Part shown: one piece after another, positions 47,108 to 54,783 of the stretch
How positions within the stretch are numbered: position 1 is the first letter of the stretch
How the letters are laid out: every line of letters begins with the position of its first letter
NCBI GenBank assembly: GCA_014075215.1
Contig: CP046177.1
Span: 1,374,501 to 1,438,500, forward strand
Source of the DNA: Flavobacteriaceae bacterium
Lineage (GTDB): Bacteria > Bacteroidota > Bacteroidia > Flavobacteriales > Flavobacteriaceae
Direction of reading: 5' to 3'
DNA: 64,000 bases
Notes under the pieces: generated by a model
Told to the model about the DNA's origin: nothing
The model's input: only the letters and a program-made list of their open reading frames with translations
Databases searched by the model: none
Made by a program: the position numbers and the translations under genes

Positions 47108-47930
47108 TTCCGTTTTTATTAATAGGAGGGGTGCTATTATTACTTTTACTGTTTTTGTTTTTACTTTTATTTAATATAGCATTCATTAGAGGATTCGAAA
47201 AGAAGAAGAAAAAAAACAAAATTTAAAGTTAGCGCATCAAAAAAAATTGCTTCAAATCAGTATTATAATCCAAGAAAGAGAACGCAAAAGAATTGCTTCG
47301 GATCTACATGATCATTTAATTGCTCAATTGCACCGGACAAAGCTAATTAACTTGGATTCCTCCATAAATGGAATGCTTAAAAAAAGTATTGCTATGGCCA
47401 GGTATATATCACATGATCTAAGTCCCCCTTTACTAGCTAAAACGTCTGTAACAAGCCTTTTTGAGGATTTTTTAAACCCTTTTCGGGAAAAATATGTTAT
47501 TACCATATGGTTTTCTCCGGGAAATAATAAAGATATAAATGAAATTAAAAAGCTTCAGCTATTTCGAATTTTCCAGGAAGTAATTGTCAATTGCGACAAA
47601 CATGCAAAAGCTACGGAAATAGAAGTATTATTAAGAATTTCTAAAAAATATGTACATTTGATTATCAAAGATAATGGCATTGGAATCAAAAAGACATCTG
47701 TAAGAGGACTGGGGTTGAAAAATATAGAACTAAGAGTAGCATTTTTAAAAGGAACCTATCGGATACAACAAAATAAGCCAAAAGGAACTGTTTTTATACT
47801 TTCAACCCATAAAATAGAAGTTGAAACATTACTACCTCAAACATCTTTAGTGCGCTATTTCTCTATGCGTTTTTTTAGTTGCCGAACTTCCATATGTAAG
47901 TCCTGTATCGCATTTCGTACGTCATTGTGA
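47083..47930 (+). pseudogene. LytS/NarX-type (HisKA_3) histidine kinase, frameshifted, copy 1
   Basis: It begins with a membrane anchor (QEQLIPFLLIGGVLLLLLLF) and reaches a stop at 47226 in a run of A. Compared base by base with the second kinase at 48760, one base is missing near 47187 (ATTAGAGGATTCG against ATTCGGAGGATTCG). After it the reading continues in another frame through QERERKRIASDLHDHLIAQL (phospho-acceptor His), ISHDLSPPLL, and the HATPase N-box EVIVNCDKHAKATEIEV with NGIGI and RGLGLKNIELRV. The C-terminus diverges from copy 2 and runs 76 nt into the convergent S24 gene. No response regulator follows. A decayed duplicate, or a sequence error. Confidence 0.7.
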
Positions 47931-48610
47931 TATGTTCTGAAATCAGTAGACAGCCTCATAAAACATTTAAAGAAAGCAAGTATATCTTTACCAGATCGAT
48001 AGTAGGGCGGATAGCTGGGATTGTCACTTACAACTTTAATACGGTCATGCTCTCTGTATATACGCTTACAAAGCACGCCATGGTCTTTATCTAAGAGGAT
48101 GTATGTATACCCATCTATTATAGTATTGATGTCATTCAAGTGATTTGCTGCTACATAATCTGCATGCCGTATGGTAGGATGCATACTGTCTCCTTGTATC
48201 TGAAAAGCAACGTTGAGTCCGAAAGGAGCATTAGGAAGTGAAATTGCCGGTAATTCTTGTAATTTCTTCGGGTTATCCAACATAGCACCGAAACCGGCAG
48301 ACGCACTGACATCTGCCACAAGTGTGTTTAATTTTTGAGAATCGGGGGTTATTTCTATAATAGGGCGTTTGTCAATGACTTTTGTTTGCACTTCCGACTT
48401 TAGCATCGGGTCTTTTCCGGTCAATAACCATTCAGGATTGATTTCGGAATAATACTTGAGAAATTTCAGTGTATTTTCTTCTGATATGCCTGTTTTTTGT
48501 GAAAGAACACCGTTAGAAATACCTGTCTTTTGGTAAAATTCGTACTTGCTTACTTTCTTATAATCAATATACTGTATTATTCTCTGTTTTAATAATGAAA
48601 AATCTCTCAT
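47855..48610 (-). CDS. XRE/S24-type (CI/LexA-like) transcriptional repressor
   Basis: 251 residues from ATG 48610; the longer frame to 48652 would start inside the operator palindrome. N-terminal helix-turn-helix (QRIIQYIDYKKVSKYEFYQK, then GISNGVLSQKTGISEE). Linker with VSASAGFGAM, matching the usual Ala-Gly cleavage region, then the S24 peptidase: FQIQGDSMHPTIRHADYV (Ser) and DKDHGVLCKRIYR (Lys). Such repressors can self-cleave on DNA damage, or sense other signals when encoded outside prophages. A C-terminal helix (NDVRNAIQDLHMEVRQLKKR) extends the fold. It separates the two histidine kinase copies. Confidence 0.85.
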   Translation of the reverse strand: MRDFSLLKQRIIQYIDYKKVSKYEFYQKTGISNGVLSQKTGISEENTLKFLKYYSEINPEWLLTGKDPMLKSEVQTKVIDKRPIIEITPDSQKLNTLVADVSASAGFGAMLDNPKKLQELPAISLPNAPFGLNVAFQIQGDSMHPTIRHADYVAANHLNDINTIIDGYTYILLDKDHGVLCKRIYREHDRIKVVSDNPSYPPYYRSGKDILAFFKCFMRLSTDFRTYHNDVRNAIQDLHMEVRQLKKRIEK

Positions 48611-48638
48611 ATATTTTTGATTAACTGAAATATTTCTA

Positions 48639-48658
48639 TTATATTTGTACAAATATAA
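48639..48658. promoter_or_regulatory. 20-bp perfect palindrome, probable operator of the S24 repressor
   Basis: TTATATTTGTACAAATATAA reads the same on both strands and contains a TATATTTG -7 box in each direction. It lies 29 nt upstream of the S24 start and about 100 nt before the second kinase gene. Binding of a dimeric repressor here would control both directions. Confidence 0.65.
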
Positions 48659-48759
48659 GCTAAATCATTTAATATGGCAAACCATACAGAAGTACCACTA
48701 AATAAACAAAACAATTGAGGTGAAAAACAACAGATACGGTATTATTATTTATAATAATT

Positions 48760-49540
48760 ATGGATTTTTTAAATGAGTTCAATAAAATAATGGATGAGTC
48801 TGCTTATTTTTCTGTTTTGTTCTTGTTGTCATTTTTGTTGCTTCTGCCTTTGCTTTTGTTTAATATCATATTTATTCGGAGGATTCGGAAAGAAGAAGAA
48901 AAAAAACGAAACTTACAATTACAGCACAAAAAAAAAGTACTGAAAACTAGTATTGTAACCCAGGAAAAAGAACGCAAAAGAATTGCCTCGGACCTGCACG
49001 ATCATTTAATTGCTCAATTACACCGGGCAAAATTAATAAACCGAAATACTGCCGTAAATGAAGTGCTTAGCGAAAGTATTGCGGTAGCCAGGCATATATC
49101 ACATGATCTAAGCCCGCCATTACTAACTCAAACGTCTGTAAAGGAATTGTTTGTAGATTTTTTAAAACCTTTTCAGGAAAAATACATAAATAACTACCTG
49201 GTTTCGTTTAAACAACGACGTATTTACTGATGAAGTCAAAAAACTTCAATTATTTCGAATTTTTCAAGAGGTGATTGTCAATTGTGATAAACACGCAAAA
49301 GCTACGGAAATAGAAGTACTATTAAGAGTTTCCGAAAAATACATACACTTAGTTATTAAAGACGATGGTATTGGTTTAAAAAAAATGCCTAAAAAAGGAC
49401 TGGGGTTAAAAAATATAGGGTTAAGAGTTGTATTTTTAAAAGGAAGGTATCGGATACGGCAAAATAAATTAAAAGGAACTATCTTTACACTTTCAATCCC
49501 TAGAAATGAAAGTAAAAATACCCCTGGCAATAGTAGATGA
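48760..49540 (+). pseudogene. LytS/NarX-type (HisKA_3) histidine kinase, frameshifted, copy 2
   Basis: From ATG 48760: one membrane anchor (YFSVLFLLSFLLLLPLLLFN), a basic coiled region, EKERKRIASDLHDHLIAQLH (phospho-acceptor His) and ISHDLSPPLLTQTSV. Near 49190 one extra A (ATACATAAATAACTACC) ends the frame at 49230. One base over, the reading continues TTWFRLNNDVFTDEVKKLQL into EVIVNCDKHAKATEIEV and DDGIGLKKMPKKGLGLKN (HATPase). It overlaps the response regulator start by 35 nt, the normal arrangement. If the extra A is an error, this is an intact kinase of ~260 residues. Confidence 0.75.
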
Positions 49541-50186
49541 CGACATACTGGTAGTTCAGCTACTCAGCAATTTTTTACAACAACAAGAGCATTTTAATGT
49601 GTCTTTGACTGCTTATAGTGGAAACTCATTTTTAAAGCAGTTGGAAAAAGCGGAAGTAGCTCCGAAAATCGTATTATTGGACTTACGAATGAACGACGGT
49701 AGTGGGGTACATACTATTGAAGCGCTCACCTCAAAATACCCTGAGCTAAAAATAATTGTTTTATCGTCTTACTATAAAGACACTTCCACAGGGTATATGC
49801 TTAAATTGGGAGTACATGCGTTTTTACCTAAAGAAACGGATAAAGAAGATTTTATTTCTATCTTGTATGAGGTCAATGATAAGGGCTATTTTTTTACCGC
49901 CGAACAATTGGAGATACTACGTGGCCAGGTGAGCCACAAAACCCCTAAATTATGTGTTTCGGCAAAAGAAGCCCTAAGTAACAGAGAACTACAGGTGTTA
50001 CAACTTATTTGCCAGCAATATACCGCCAGACAAATTGCCGATAAGCTATTTGTTACTACAAAAACCGTAGAAGCTCATAAGAGCAATTTATTTTTAAAAA
50101 CAGGAGTTAAAAATACTGCCGGATTAATTATCTATGCCGTACAAAATCAGCTTATTAACGCAAATGAAATGGTATTATTAGATTGA
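49506..50186 (+). CDS. NarL/FixJ-type response regulator
   Basis: 226 residues. Receiver domain with acidic pocket IVDDDILV (residues 8-15), phospho-acceptor Asp in KIVLLDLRMNDGSG (~58), Thr/Ser VLSSYY and Lys in FLPKETDKEDF. The C-terminal LuxR-type helix-turn-helix has LSNRELQVLQLICQQYTARQ and KLFVTTKTVEAHKSNLF. It should be phosphorylated by the HisKA_3 kinase whose gene overlaps its start. Target genes unknown. The receiver and DNA-binding motifs are complete. Confidence 0.92.
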   Translation: MKVKIPLAIVDDDILVVQLLSNFLQQQEHFNVSLTAYSGNSFLKQLEKAEVAPKIVLLDLRMNDGSGVHTIEALTSKYPELKIIVLSSYYKDTSTGYMLKLGVHAFLPKETDKEDFISILYEVNDKGYFFTAEQLEILRGQVSHKTPKLCVSAKEALSNRELQVLQLICQQYTARQIADKLFVTTKTVEAHKSNLFLKTGVKNTAGLIIYAVQNQLINANEMVLLD

Positions 50187-50220
50187 GGTTTGTTATGTTG
50201 TATTGAATCCTGATACAGTT

Positions 50221-50264
50221 TCGGGCGTCGAACTTTTTTGTCAAATCAATTCTGCAAAGATCTC
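50221..50264 (+). repeat. MITE family A, 44-bp end fragment
   Basis: Nearly identical to the last 44 bp of the MITE at 34835: TCGGGCGTCGAAC, then TCAATTCTGCAAAGATCTC. The other end is missing and the terminal GGTCTC has become GATCTC. Confidence 0.75.
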
Positions 50265-50361
50265 AAATAATAACTGGTATTGGCACATTTTAGAAATCTT
50301 TCGTTTTTTTAATCTTTTAACCCTTTGATTAAATATTTCAAAGACTCTTGGAAAACTAAAA

Positions 50362-50405
50362 AAAGAACCCATAATTAATAGCATGATACAATTATGAGTT
50401 CTTTA
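50362..50405 (-). terminator. intrinsic terminator of the DUF2589 operon
   Basis: On the minus strand AAAGAAC.CATAATT pairs with AATTATG.GTTCTTT (14-15 bp with one mismatch position) around a ~13-nt loop, followed by a T run. It lies 12 nt after the last gene of the operon. Confidence 0.75.
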
Positions 50406-50416
50406 CGTTTTGATAA

Positions 50417-50704
50417 TTAAGCTTTTACATAGTTTATTCCTGTTTCGGGTCTGCCGTTTTTGTTAGAGACATTTATATGTGGAAGCCCGTTTTGAAGTGT
50501 AACAAACGTATAGGTCCATCCATCTGTAAAACTTCTGTCAACTAAAGGTTCTCTGTTATATCTCGGATTAAGGAATACTGATCCTACAATAATTGACGGA
50601 GGTATTGCCTCTAGGTGAAATTCTCCGGAATACTCATTAGGAATCCAATTTTGATTTTCCTCAAATTTAAATTTATACCCGATTTTGTTCTTTAATATAA
50701 ACAT
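50417..50704 (-). CDS. small hypothetical protein, 95 aa, last gene of DUF2589 operon
   Basis: Begins MFILKNKIGYKFKFEENQNW and ends NKNGRPETGINYVKA. The composition suggests an all-beta fold (PPSIIVGSVFLNPRY, TDGWTYTFVTLQNGLPHINV). No signal peptide, membrane segment or family that I recognise. It starts 4 nt after the stop of the 52-residue basic protein gene and is followed by a terminator, so it belongs to the operon that begins with the DUF2589 gene at 53786. Confidence 0.7.
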   Translation of the reverse strand: MFILKNKIGYKFKFEENQNWIPNEYSGEFHLEAIPPSIIVGSVFLNPRYNREPLVDRSFTDGWTYTFVTLQNGLPHINVSNKNGRPETGINYVKA

Positions 50705-50708
50705 AATT

Positions 50709-50867
50709 TTAAAAATTTATTTTCCTACTCTGTTTAAAATAGCTTTTTCGGATGCCAGCTTTTGTACGTTTTGTACGTGTATTACTCCTAATTTTTATAA
50801 TAGATGTATAGTGTGCATTCTGAGATTTGGCAAACGCCTTTCCTGTTAAGCCAGGTAACTTATGCAT
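50709..50867 (-). CDS. small basic protein, 52 aa
   Basis: ATG 50867 to TAA 50709: MHKLPGLTGKAFAKSQ, then IIKIRSNTRTKRTKAGI and RKSYFKQSRKINF. It has many Lys/Arg and almost no acidic residues, so it may bind nucleic acid or an acidic partner. Spacing supports it: 38 nt after the DUF2589-like gene, 4 nt before the 95-residue gene, same strand. No family recognised. Confidence 0.6.
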   Translation of the reverse strand: MHKLPGLTGKAFAKSQNAHYTSIIKIRSNTRTKRTKAGIRKSYFKQSRKINF

Positions 50868-50905
50868 TTAACAATCATTACAAAGAGTAGGAGGATCTGT
50901 TTATA

Positions 50906-51484
50906 TTATCCGGGTATCTGTGCACGTAGTGCCCTGTCATACCCTTCAATTAATTTTTTCAACCCGTCGGTAGGGTGTGTTTTATCTATGACTACTTCCA
51001 GGCTTGCGATGTTTACATCACTTTCTCTGTCTTTTATTTTTTCCGGGAAAGAAATGGCTAATTCGTCATCAACCAGATTTACTTCCAAATCGGTTTTAAA
51101 TTTAACCTGGGACATTTCTGTTAAACTTATGGGAACCAGAGAAATAAGAGGTACAATGACTTCTTGCGAAACCACCCCCTTTGCTGTTTCTCTTGGGTAT
51201 TGTATAGTAACTGTTTTTGGTTTTAATTTTCCCCGGGCTTTAGCAAAAACATCTTTTAAGTCGGTAGAAATTGAACTCATTATTTTTTCTGCCAATTCCG
51301 TCGCCCTTTTTTTATCTTGCCCACTCATACTGGAAATAAGAGCATCTTTCAAAGAAGTATTTAGATCTTCTCCGTCAGTTTCTTCAAAATAAAGGTCTAT
51401 CAATTTTAAACTTTGATTCTGGATGGCGGTTGAAGCTGCCAGTGCACCTTTTTGGATTACCGAAACAAGTTGTTCTAAATTCAT
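50906..51484 (-). CDS. DUF2589-like protein, 192 aa
   Basis: The N-terminal helical part (LEQLVSVIQKGALAASTAIQ, then SLKDALISSMSGQDKKRATE) is followed by a beta-rich half containing KTVTIQYPRETAKGVVSQEV, VIVPLISLVPISLTEMSQV and VKFKTDLEVNLVDDEL. The pattern of a helical N-terminus, then 'P-L-L-x-L-x-P-x-S-L' and a strand 'V-x-F-x-x-x-L-E-V', is like the DUF2589 protein at 53142 (LPILTILPLNSLAVDNVDIA). I therefore read them as distant paralogues. No signal peptide; role unknown. It starts 3 nt after the zinc-ribbon gene stop. Confidence 0.7.
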   Translation of the reverse strand: MNLEQLVSVIQKGALAASTAIQNQSLKLIDLYFEETDGEDLNTSLKDALISSMSGQDKKRATELAEKIMSSISTDLKDVFAKARGKLKPKTVTIQYPRETAKGVVSQEVIVPLISLVPISLTEMSQVKFKTDLEVNLVDDELAISFPEKIKDRESDVNIASLEVVIDKTHPTDGLKKLIEGYDRALRAQIPG

Positions 51485-51696
51485 GATTTACTTTTTTAAT
51501 TGTTGTAATTCTTCGTATGCTGTTTTCACTGCAGGAATGCTTTCTTTGCTAACGGAAACAGAGGTATGGCAATCCTTTAGATTAGCAAATAGAAATAATT
51601 ACTTAAAATAAAAACATAATAGTTATGATGAAATTTCTTTTTTTGCTTCTTTTTTTCTTTGTTAATAACTCTTATTTTGTTGATAACCAAAAACAC

Positions 51697-51836
51697 AAAA
51701 GAACGGAGTGAACTTTAGCGGCCAGCTAGCTTTTTAGAGCCATCCCCCGTATTAGTCTCCGTTCTTTTTAAAAGTTACTTAGAACCATATAGAATTTCAG
51801 TTTCTGCCCTTATTAAAGGTCTTAGTTTAAGTAACT
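51697..51836 (+). ncRNA. candidate IS110 bridge RNA, copy 2
   Basis: The same two-hairpin segment as at 33562-33701, shifted by 18135 nt. It keeps the 12-bp and 9-bp stems and the CCCCGTATT loop sequence, complementary to the right end AATACGGGG at 52902-52910. Confidence 0.6.
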
Positions 51837-51861
51837 ATTATTAATATCTAATTACAAAATT

Positions 51862-52857
51862 ATGAAAACAAATGAAATTATCGGAATCGATGTCAGTAAA
51901 TTATTAATTGATGTTTGTATCTATTCTAAACAAATTGTTCAACAGTTTGAGAACAGTAAATCTGGATTTAAATTAATGCTAAAGTGGAGTTTTAAAAATT
52001 CGTCTTTCTCTAAAGAAGAAACCATGTTTGTATTTGAACATACAGGAATGTACTCTCATTTATTATCTGTGTCTTTAACTGAACAAAAATTATCTTTTTT
52101 CATAGCTTCTGGTTTAGAAATTAAAAGATCTATTGGTATTGCTCGTGGAAAGGATGACCAAATTGATGCCAAACGCATTGCTCTATATGGGTATCGATTA
52201 AAAGAAGAACTTAAACCCAGTAAGCTACCTAAAAGAAGTATATTACAACTAAAAAGTCTCTTATCTTTAAGGACAAAACTTAACAAACAAAGAGCTGGTT
52301 TTAAAGTTACTTTGAAAGAACAAAAAAGAATTTATAAAGCAAAAGAGTATAAAATAATCTTTGACGTTCAACAAAAAATGATTGCAGAACTAACCAAACA
52401 AATACACAAGATTAATACTCAAATGCAAGCTATTATTGACCAAAATATAATGTTAAAAGAAACCTATAAACTTGTTACTAGTGTTAAAGGTATAGGAATG
52501 CAAACTGCTATAATGATGATTGTGTTTACTGACAATTTTTCAAAATTTGAAAACTGGAGAAAGTTTGCCTCTTATTGTGGTGTTGCTCCTTTTCCTTACC
52601 AATCTGGAACTAGTATTAAAGGACGTACAAAAGTCTCTCATTTGGCTAATAAAAAATTGAAAGCAATTATTAATATGTGCGCTATTTCTGCTATACAACA
52701 TAACCCAGAAATGAAATTATACTATCATAAAAGAATAAAACAAGGCAAAAGTAAAATGAGTACCGTTAACATTATTAGAAACAAATTAATAGCAAGAGTG
52801 TTTGCCGTTGTCAAACGACAAACACCCTATGTAGATACTTTTAAATTTGCTGCATAA
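51862..52857 (+). CDS. IS110-family transposase, copy 2
   Basis: 331 residues, identical to the protein at 33727: DEDD-type RuvC-like domain (IIGIDVSKLLIDV) and C-terminal Ser domain (APFPYQSGTSIKGR). Intact. Identity of the two copies, with unrelated flanks, shows recent copying or exchange. Confidence 0.95.
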   Translation: MKTNEIIGIDVSKLLIDVCIYSKQIVQQFENSKSGFKLMLKWSFKNSSFSKEETMFVFEHTGMYSHLLSVSLTEQKLSFFIASGLEIKRSIGIARGKDDQIDAKRIALYGYRLKEELKPSKLPKRSILQLKSLLSLRTKLNKQRAGFKVTLKEQKRIYKAKEYKIIFDVQQKMIAELTKQIHKINTQMQAIIDQNIMLKETYKLVTSVKGIGMQTAIMMIVFTDNFSKFENWRKFASYCGVAPFPYQSGTSIKGRTKVSHLANKKLKAIINMCAISAIQHNPEMKLYYHKRIKQGKSKMSTVNIIRNKLIARVFAVVKRQTPYVDTFKFAA

Positions 52858-53096
52858 ATTAGTAAAAATAATATCTCAACTTTTACTTGTTTTTATCATA
52901 GAATACGGGGTGGTACAATCAAAGGACTCTCCCTGGAAAAGTAAATCCGGAATGGTTATGATTTCATTTTTACATGTAGGGCATGAAATGTTCAATTGTT
53001 TCATGGAGTTAAGATTTTTTGATAACGGATTATTCAATAGTAATATGGTTTGTCAAATACTCATGATGAGCTTTCGTAGTGATAGTGTTAGTTAAC

Positions 53097-53117
53097 CTGC
53101 CCTCATGACGAGGGCAG
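53097..53117 (-). promoter_or_regulatory. hairpin between DUF2589 gene and zinc-ribbon gene
   Basis: CTGCCCTC and GAGGGCAG form a perfect 8-bp stem with a 5-nt loop (53096-53117 region), GC-rich against an AT-rich background. No T run follows on the minus strand, so it is more likely an mRNA processing or attenuation structure than a full terminator. Confidence 0.45.
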
Positions 53118-53141
53118 ATTAGTTTAGCTATAGTGTATATC

Positions 53142-53786
53142 CTATTTAGGCATTTCAATAGGATCTATTGAGTTGGCAAATACATCTATAATGGTTTTTA
53201 CACCATCCGGAAGCGGTATTTGTCCGGCATGTACTTTTACATCATACTCTGCGGAATTACTTTTTTCATAATGAGAATTTTCACTAAAAGTAGAATCCGA
53301 AGAATACGAAACACTTCCTTTTACTTCCGCACTAAAAACTCCGTAACCGATTTTTGCGGAAAAACTTCCCTCTCCGGAAAATTTATCAGCTTCTTCTTTG
53401 GAAGTTTCCTCTCCGTAAGAAGATTTTACTTCCATATGAAATGCAATGTCCACATTATCCACAGCTAAAGAATTTAAAGGTAAAATAGTTAATATGGGTA
53501 GGTTGAATGTGGTACTTACTTCTTCATAAGTAGGTTCGCCACTGTCATTTACACCTAAAACCCCTCTGGTTAAACTCATCTTAATGAGAATAGGGGTATA
53601 GTTTTCATCTTTTCCTTCAGCCGTACCTGTTTTTTGAAAACAAGTATCCAAAAGAAATTTGGTTTGTGTAATTGCCATAGCATTGTTTGCGTCTGCTGCT
53701 GCCATCAAGGGACCTCCAATCAGGTCTTTCATTGGCAGCCCGTTAAATTGCTCTGCCATTGAGACTAAGGCTTTCTCATTTGCCAT
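53142..53786 (-). CDS. DUF2589-domain protein, 214 aa
   Basis: Matches the DUF2589 family by its N-terminal MAEQFNGLPMKDLIGGPLMA and AAADANNAMAITQTKFLLDT. The centre has FNLPILTILPLNSLAVDNVD and IAFHMEVKSSYGEE; the C-terminal half is Ser/Glu-rich (VSYSSDSTFSENSHYEKSNS) and ends in VKVHAGQIPLPDGVKTIID. The domain's function is unknown; no signal peptide or membrane segment is visible. First gene of a minus-strand operon with a zinc ribbon (IS-split), a distant paralogue, a 52-residue basic protein and a 95-residue protein. Confidence 0.85.
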   Translation of the reverse strand: MANEKALVSMAEQFNGLPMKDLIGGPLMAAADANNAMAITQTKFLLDTCFQKTGTAEGKDENYTPILIKMSLTRGVLGVNDSGEPTYEEVSTTFNLPILTILPLNSLAVDNVDIAFHMEVKSSYGEETSKEEADKFSGEGSFSAKIGYGVFSAEVKGSVSYSSDSTFSENSHYEKSNSAEYDVKVHAGQIPLPDGVKTIIDVFANSIDPIEMPK

Positions 53787-54316
53787 AATATTTAGTTTTA
53801 GTATTAATTGTTCTTACTCTGTTTATTATTAGGATTTTCAGATTCCTCCTTTTGTGTAACCCGAACTGACAGATAGTAGCTACTCGATTAAATATCACGA
53901 TTTGATTACCGTACAAATTTGCAATGAAGGTGGGTTACATATATTAGGGGAAATACCAATCTTTTAAAAATTAGAGCATATACCTTTGTGGAAGTAGTAA
54001 CCGGTATAAATCTATTTTATTTAATTTTTTTTATAAAAAATTAAATAAAAATATATAGCCAGACCAATATAGAATGTCATCATTCGGGTTTAAAAACCTA
54101 TCGACTCTGGAATCAAGAACCATGACTATCTTGATTCTTATACCAGTTATTATTTTACGATAATTTCAAGTGATAAGTGGTATTGATTCCAGTAGCGTAG
54201 CGATCTTGTTTTAAAATTTATCTACATATTTTAATATATGTCAAGTTTTTGATTTAAGAGCTACAAATATAGGATACAAAAAGTGTCAAATTATTGCAAA
54301 ATAAGCCTATAATAAT
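53787..54316. other. 530-nt spacer with promoter region and dispersed repeat
   Basis: The part next to 53786 should hold the DUF2589 operon promoter. The rest contains the dispersed repeat at 54053. No open frame is worth calling. Confidence 0.4.
54053..54257 (+). repeat. dispersed intergenic repeat, copy 2
   Basis: Contains TATAGCCAGACCAATATA and CCAGTAGCGTAGCGATCTTG, shared with copies at 21391 and 63896, plus an inner stretch (TTATTTTACGATAATTTCAA) absent from the first copy. It marks the left border of the IS/defence island; copy 3 marks the right. Confidence 0.75.
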
Positions 54317-54718
54317 TCAAAGTTTGTATTGGTATTTGGTGAGTCGTTTATCTCCGAATTTGGTTAAAATATTTTGCTCTGTTGCCCATTTTAAATCTCG
54401 GCTTGCGGTGGCTTGGCTTATCTCTTTGAAGTTTTGTAAGTAGTCTTTTCGGCTAAATTCATTAGAGCCTATAACATCTTTGTATAACTCAATTCTATTT
54501 TCGGTTGTTAGTGTTCTATTGGGGGTTTTGAGTAAGTTTTCCAAGGATTGGAGTATAATACCTAACATAAACTCGATAAAAGGGGTAGCACTCCCCATTT
54601 TATCCGATTGACTTAATACATTGTAGTATTCTGCTTGGTTTTCTTTGATAAGACTTTCAACAGGTAAATATTCAAATACCGGATATTCTTGCATTAAAAT
54701 TAGGGTTTGCCACAATCT
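54317..54718 (-). pseudogene. Fic-family protein, C-terminal fragment
   Basis: About 132 codons. They read RLWQTLILMQEYPVFEYLPV, then ESLIKENQAEYYNVLSQSDK, typical of the end of the Fic domain just after the lost HPFxDGNGR motif. A C-terminal winged helix follows (LQNFKEISQATASRDLKWA, LTKFGDKRLTKYQYKL). The N-terminal two-thirds, with the catalytic His, are missing at the edge of the IS nest (54719). Fic proteins AMPylate target proteins and are common beside type I restriction genes. Non-functional as it stands. Confidence 0.82.
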
Positions 54719-54783
54719 ATAATTTCCCCCAAAAATCGGACAGTAATTTAAGTTAGATTTTTAATTATAAATTTACTGTATCA

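Larger units (their letters stand above)
51572..52910 (+). mobile_element. IS110-family insertion sequence, copy 2
   Basis: 1339 bp matching the copy at 33437-34775 over its whole length, in the same orientation relative to the window. Flanks: GGTATGGCA on the left, TGGTACAATC on the right. It lies antisense within the zinc-ribbon gene. The ORF of the host gene is restored if 1337 bp are removed, so about 2 bp of the shared segment belong to the target. Confidence 0.92.
51488..53004 (-). pseudogene. small zinc-ribbon protein gene split by IS110 copy 2
   Basis: The N-terminal half (ATG 53004) reads MKQLNISCPTCKNEIITIPD and LLFQGESFDCT up to the IS edge at 52911. The C-terminal half (51571-51488) reads CHTSVSVSKESIPAV and KTAYEELQQLKK, then stop. 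Joined, with 2 bp of the shared segment left in the target, they give a ~62-residue protein with CPTC...C-x2-C, a zinc ribbon. It is the second gene of the DUF2589 operon. The IS110 insertion must inactivate it and may affect the three genes downstream. Confidence 0.75.

Noticed and set aside
48674..48718. 14-codon frame MANHTEVPLNKQNN between the S24 palindrome and the kinase
   Set aside because: Too short and without supporting features to call a gene; mentioned only as a possible leader.
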